Assembly: GCA_019689615.1 (NCBI GenBank)
Contig: JADGHD010000335.1
Location: 1-5,850 of the forward strand
Direction: 5' to 3'
DNA from: Frankia sp.
Lineage (GTDB): Bacteria; Actinomycetota; Actinomycetes; Frankiales; Frankiaceae
Length of the DNA: 5,850 nucleotides
Position numbers and translations under genes: made by a program. The notes beneath the pieces are model-generated. The model was not told where the DNA came from, made no database searches, and saw only the letters and a program-made list of their open reading frames with translations. The number at the start of each line of letters is the position of its first letter. Within the stretch, counting starts at the first letter, position 1. This document shows positions 5,748 through 5,850 of this stretch, one piece after another.

Positions 5748-5850
5748 ATGTACCGGGGACACGGACGCCGGTACAGCGGCGGCGGCGGTGCCTGTGGCCG
5801 GCACAGGTGGGGCTGGGTCGGTCCGCCCGGCGCGCTGGCCGGGGGGCCAG
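5748..5850 (+). CDS. Possible 5' end of a Gly/Arg-rich gene, cut by the window edge
   Basis: An ATG at 5748 opens a frame of 34 codons with no stop before the window ends. The peptide begins MYRGHGRRYSGGGG and is rich in Gly, Arg and Trp. No family is recognised. The upstream GGCAGG (5734-5739) is a poor ribosome binding site. Stop-free frames of this length are common at this GC content, so the call is weak. Otherwise the 5585-5850 stretch holds only the hairpins and repeats listed. Confidence 0.2.
   Translation, partial: MYRGHGRRYSGGGGACGRHRWGWVGPPGALAGGP
5749..5775. repeat. 8-11-8 inverted repeat near the right end
   Basis: TGTACCGG (5749-5756) and CCGGTACA (5768-5775) are perfect reverse complements separated by 11 bases. 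A second, shorter inverted repeat follows: CCTGTG-N5-CACAGG (5791-5807). Either could be an operator or an RNA hairpin. The first overlaps the possible start codon at 5748. Confidence 0.45.

Overview
The window is about 70-75% GC, with codons rich in G/C at the third position and frequent GTG starts. It contains genes typical of steroid-degrading high-GC actinobacteria. One small gene resembles a family I associate with Streptomyces and relatives (SCO5389-like). The best guess is an actinomycete such as Frankia, Pseudonocardia or Streptomyces. The genus is inference; the actinobacterial assignment is well supported by base composition and gene content.

Layout, left to right. (1) The last 49 codons of a DmpG/HsaF-type 4-hydroxy-2-oxovalerate aldolase run off the left edge on the + strand. 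(2) Two hairpins (158-218) separate it from a convergent LysR-type regulator gene on the - strand (262-1155). (3) A divergent intergenic region of about 180 bp carries a perfect ATAC-N7-GTAT LysR-type site, which overlaps the regulator's start codon. (4) A translationally coupled pair on the + strand encodes the two subunits of a succinyl-CoA:3-oxoacid CoA-transferase of the PcaI/PcaJ type (1336-2690). (5) After a GC hairpin and a 14-bp palindrome comes a 571-residue 3-ketosteroid delta-1-dehydrogenase, KstD (2904-4619), followed by a hairpin with a T-run. (6) A gene-poor stretch (4620-5191) holds a decayed fragment of a serine recombinase and then the only strongly AT-rich patch in the window, a Zur/Fur-like inverted repeat overlapping TTGACA. 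(7) A 130-residue conserved protein of unknown function follows (5192-5584). The right end (5585-5850) has inverted repeats and a possible start of another gene.

How the genes fit together: KstD introduces the C1-C2 double bond into ring A of 3-ketosteroids, the step that leads to ring-A aromatisation and cleavage. In the HsaE-F-G route the aldolase splits the C6 hydroxy-oxo acid released from rings A/B into pyruvate and an aldehyde. The CoA-transferase activates a 3-oxo acid (3-oxoadipate in the classical pathway) and is probably controlled by the divergent LysR protein. The left two thirds therefore looks like part of a catabolic island for steroids and/or aromatics. The right third looks like a boundary: recombinase debris, then an unrelated and possibly metal-regulated gene. 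No CRISPR array, tRNA, rRNA or intact mobile element was seen.
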